Assembly: GCA_023228865.1 (NCBI GenBank)
Contig: JALOAH010000123.1
Location: 1-9,867, forward strand
Length of the DNA: 9,867 nucleotides
Direction of reading: 5' to 3'
DNA from: Porticoccaceae bacterium
GTDB lineage: Bacteria > Pseudomonadota > Gammaproteobacteria > Pseudomonadales > Porticoccaceae
In this document: in pieces, positions 8,601-9,867 of the stretch
How positions within the stretch are numbered: the stretch's first letter is position 1
Layout: every line of letters starts with the position of its first letter
The notes under the pieces: generated by a model
Told to the model about the DNA's origin: nothing
Databases searched by the model: none
Seen by the model: only the letters and a program-made list of their open reading frames with translations
Translations under genes and position numbers: made by a program

Positions 8601-8970
8601 CGCTAACTTCATATTTTATTTCTGATAGTTCAGGGTCTTTATCATGAGGATCAATTGCCAGGATTAAGCTCTCCAGAAATATCTTTCTGAGGGGATCGCC
8701 ATCATGGGCCCAAGCATCAAACATAAAAAATAGGGTTCTCTGCCCCGAATCTCTCTCTAATTTGTTTTTGAGTAAGTTGATTACGGTAGATTTTCCAGAT
8801 CCCCAATTTCCCTCTAATCCTATCGTTAGTCCTTTGCTCGCTTTTTCTATGATTTTGTATAAAGTGTCACTGACTTTTTCGTGAGGTTTATCTTCAAAAA
8901 GATCTTCGTCAGAAACTTGTTCATACAAGACGTTAAAGCTGTAGTCTTCTTCGATGTGGCTGTCACTCAT
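5638..8970 (-). CDS. KAP-family P-loop NTPase with two membrane segments, embedded in the type I RM operon
   Basis: The 1110-residue product carries the marks of the KAP NTPase family. Walker A EGNWGSGKST is at 53-62 and the family-typical FDAWAHDGDPL follows near 84-94. Two hydrophobic segments lie between the Walker motifs (about 143-161 and 179-201), as in other membrane-anchored KAP proteins. Walker B is VIVIDNLDRV at 261-270, and TPREIRFTINQ near 396-406 resembles the conserved PR.I+R..N sensor segment. The remaining ~700 residues are charged and probably helical, with an acidic tail; I recognise no domain there. The start is supported by AAGGA seven bases upstream of the ATG and only 15 bp after the hsdS stop. 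The stop overlaps hsdR. The gene is strongly AT-rich (16 G/C in 60 bases at 6481-6540, against 40 in 60 within hsdR at 3481-3540), suggesting separate acquisition. A role in phage defence is inferred from location only; the NTPase family assignment is firm. Confidence 0.88.
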   Translation of the reverse strand: MSDSHIEEDYSFNVLYEQVSDEDLFEDKPHEKVSDTLYKIIEKASKGLTIGLEGNWGSGKSTVINLLKNKLERDSGQRTLFFMFDAWAHDGDPLRKIFLESLILAIDPHDKDPELSEIKYEVSARKKSIDVKTKKAASKLGKFLSASALFIPVGAALLSAVDYEKVLTPWNGFWNGPHWLVWFGLLLSLSPVLVLLMWAFFGDTKEGRRTWDVFESTSREDYTQDITEDGERTSIEFERFFARILDYTLGQPDKSQYDRAVIVIDNLDRVEPEHAKNIWSTLQTFFQHRASATNKHSPWGDRLWFIVPFDRAGLSRIWETDSKGNNSGIYQNGLAPSFLGKSFQLTAGVPEPVMSAWVDYLDVCIEKSLSGWPERQRKAISETYQRFGSNLEQSPTPREIRFTINQAGMLGLAWGGKVSAEAICLFAILRQRSSERELRVDLLKEGLPKGYQSRIPESDIKSELAGLLFGVSKDKGMQLLLAPEIHTALRDADGKHLAELAERHSRAFWVVWEAKKSAWLPTDTHTDDYKIAFTSAICRGLSGHFHHLTHDILQLEKVWKDSVDRWELDKHDYAEPMSEIIKASSSPSDFLNWLKQKTSIKLADIIKKVGTDKLNKDELPSLNKLILLLDEESYPLMRSPYSSLNVENWKAWLSVAKEQSLNFKMVLPAKGAIENLVSDANFDQNTQNTKAISYLRQTFNIHPESSEWAIAAEKMISWANLPSREINCEAFYDLYLQLMTTQNSKTTSKLKKSASEEPFWQRSSQSPIEENGSLIMLAAIACEDELQKLPHIGSLVKTFWSSKHEDKTTQKLFNSLKDLNKLEILWLLSRDDTNLLAIQIIRINLNSELFSLPEGTMYLDEQKWLEEDETENFAQLLCQHGSFEKHAESMSGKADTYHKVFAIFNRHGDDKARSFINSEISNITSEEWKNHLDTCNDLLKCINTKNHKFSDAFTDFLIDTVRGEIEPKDWIWKNFDDLLSKAVDIDAIILPKISEAYFKSDTDHLNKIAFHAIAPKLEKHLHLIPPQDYMKRINAWIDGNSQERISWLLEHDLQQTETPLESLTERVKEALESQDIPDKTVFEALNKKLGLQIVPRDEDTISEEDTEKNE

Positions 8971-8985
8971 GATGGGTTCCTTGTT

Positions 8986-9744
8986 TTAGTTAATTATTAC
9001 CCTTAGCTTTCCGGTTAACAACTGCTGCATTAGGGCTTTTTTCTCTTGCTTTAAGGCGTCGAGCTCTTGTTGCAGTGTGGTGATTTCCTGGTCGGAACTG
9101 GAAAGCACAGTTGCGATTTTTTGTTGTTCTTCAATTTCAGGTGCTGATATTTTAATTTTGAAGAAGGTTTTAGAGCTTAATCGCTTTGACCCTGTGCCTG
9201 ACATCTTATCTTCAAGGGAGGAGTAAAAACCTTCCTGGCTCATAAAGTAAAGAAACCAAGAAGAATGACAGTTTCCTGTGAAATCAAATGCAGGCAAGTC
9301 TTGCGATGTCTCATAGCCATCTAGGTGAGGAGGTATAATCCCAAAGGCTCCTTTGTGTATATTCTGTTTCCCATAAATAAATTGTCCAGATGACCTGGTG
9401 AAGTGAGCAGTTGAGTCGATAGCCTCGGTTCCTCTAAGCTCGCGCTGTTCAATTCCTTTAAGATTTAACCGAACAGTTAGGCGTTTTAAAAGATTACTGT
9501 TTGCTGACGGTATTCGGCTTTCAGCCAAAAGAGTGCCAATTTCTATCTTCTTCCATTTTCCTAAAAATCTAGCCCCATTCTTGTCCGGCAGGCGTTTTTT
9601 GCCGGTGAGAAGTTGTTGTATCAGGGCTTTTTTCTGCTGCTGGCTGTTGGCGAGCAGCTGTTCGGTGGTGGTGATTGCCTTATCCCAAGTGGATAGGATT
9701 TGGGCGATTTTCTTTTGTTCGGAAAGTGGGGGAAGATTAACTAG
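8986..9744 (-). pseudogene. hsdS: Type I RM specificity subunit (HsdS), 5' part cut off by an IS element
   Basis: HsdS recognises DNA through two target recognition domains (TRDs) and bridges the HsdM subunits. What remains begins in the central conserved region (LPPLSEQKKIAQILSTWDKA, then a coiled coil ending KKALIQQLLTGKKRLP). TRD2 follows, including IPPHLDGYETSQDLPAFDF. The distal repeat closes the protein (PEIEEQQKIATVLSSSD, then KKALMQQLLTGKLRV). The two conserved regions resemble each other, as expected for HsdS. The frame is continuous from 9756 to the stop at 8986, so no frameshift is present within the fragment. TRD1 and the native start lie beyond the insertion sequence joining at about 9744. 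An in-frame TAG at 9757-9759 inside the IS stops read-through. No ATG starts the fragment well; the first plausible internal start is a TTG at 9526-9528, which would omit the central coiled coil. Nothing upstream shows whether the other half survives. Confidence 0.88.
9032..9635. repeat. Pair of 13-bp direct repeats in the two conserved regions of hsdS
   Basis: The 13-mer AGGGCTTTTTTCT (plus strand) occurs at 9032-9044 and 9623-9635, exactly 591 bp (197 codons) apart and in the same reading phase. It encodes the QKKAL/EKKAL part of the distal and central coiled coils. It marks the internal duplication typical of HsdS and borders the AT-rich TRD2. Only the two ends are repeats; the interval given spans both. 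Confidence 0.6.
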
Positions 9745-9867
9745 GGCCTGTTCACACTAATTTTGATATAATTGCCTCATGGAAATTACCTTGCAGCAAT
9801 TCAAACTTATCGAGCCGTTGTTGCCTGTCCCCCGAGGCAACGTAAAAATCTCCAATTTACAAGTGCT
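9745..9867 (+). mobile_element. Left end of an IS5-family-like insertion sequence (continues past window)
   Basis: hsdS homology stops at CTAG (9741-9744) and a new sequence starts with GGCCTGTTCACACTAATTTT. This looks like the terminal inverted repeat of an IS427-group IS5-family element, a short non-coding end followed by a transposase start 34 bases in. The exact edge is uncertain by a few bases: a 4-bp CTAG duplication puts it at 9745, a 2-bp TA duplication at 9744. The right end, matching inverted repeat and second copy of the target are outside the window. A TATAAT at 9767-9772 may be the transposase -10 box, although no convincing -35 accompanies it. Confidence 0.82.
9779..9867 (+). 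CDS. IS5-family-like transposase, first 29 codons (partial)
   Basis: The visible residues start MEITLQQFKLIEPLLP and continue VPRGNVKISNLQV. This matches my memory of the N terminus of IS427-type IS5-family transposases (the '..W..IEPLLP' region, DUF4096-like). The DDE catalytic residues are further downstream, outside the window, so integrity and any programmed frameshift cannot be judged. No Shine-Dalgarno sequence is evident before the ATG, which is common for transposases. It is transcribed away from the hsdS remnant and the KAP/hsdR genes. Confidence 0.8.
   Translation, partial: MEITLQQFKLIEPLLPVPRGNVKISNLQV

Noticed and set aside
9745..9800. Outward promoter at the IS end driving hsdS remnant, KAP and hsdR
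   Set aside because: A TATATC-like hexamer exists on the minus strand near 9764-9769, but I see no matching -35 at acceptable spacing.

Overview
The window looks like a gammaproteobacterial chromosome. Its left part carries GC-rich housekeeping genes: the divergent pair metG (methionyl-tRNA synthetase, cut by the window edge) and mrp/apbC (Fe-S cluster carrier). As far as I recall, this pairing is common in Gammaproteobacteria, often with dcd after apbC. I cannot name a species from the sequence.

Layout: 1-447 is the start of metG (minus strand). 448-729 is the metG/mrp intergenic region, which holds a 149-bp inverted-repeat element; each of its arms is built of four 7-bp units. 730-1551 is mrp (plus strand). 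From 1569 to the right edge lies one minus-strand type I restriction-modification operon, read right to left: interrupted hsdS (8986-9744), a 1110-residue KAP-type P-loop NTPase (5638-8970), hsdR (2325-5645) and a YgjP/DUF45-type zinc metallopeptidase (1569-2318). Gaps and overlaps between these genes run from 15 bp of spacing to 8 bp of overlap, so they are probably co-transcribed and partly translationally coupled. hsdM and the 5' part of hsdS are not in the window and should lie to the right.

At the right edge an IS5-family-like insertion sequence begins inside hsdS. Its first 29 transposase codons read outward to the right. The insertion removes target recognition domain 1 from the hsdS fragment seen here, leaving the central coiled-coil repeat, target recognition domain 2 and the C-terminal repeat in frame. 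The restriction-modification system is therefore probably inactive or altered in specificity, and expression of the downstream genes may be affected.

The most noteworthy feature is the large membrane-anchored KAP NTPase inserted between hsdS and hsdR. It is far more AT-rich than hsdR, the YgjP-type gene and the housekeeping genes. It fits the pattern of accessory 'R-linked' genes carried inside type I loci, and may be an added anti-phage component whose mechanism I cannot read from the sequence. Its C-terminal ~700 residues match no family I recognise.
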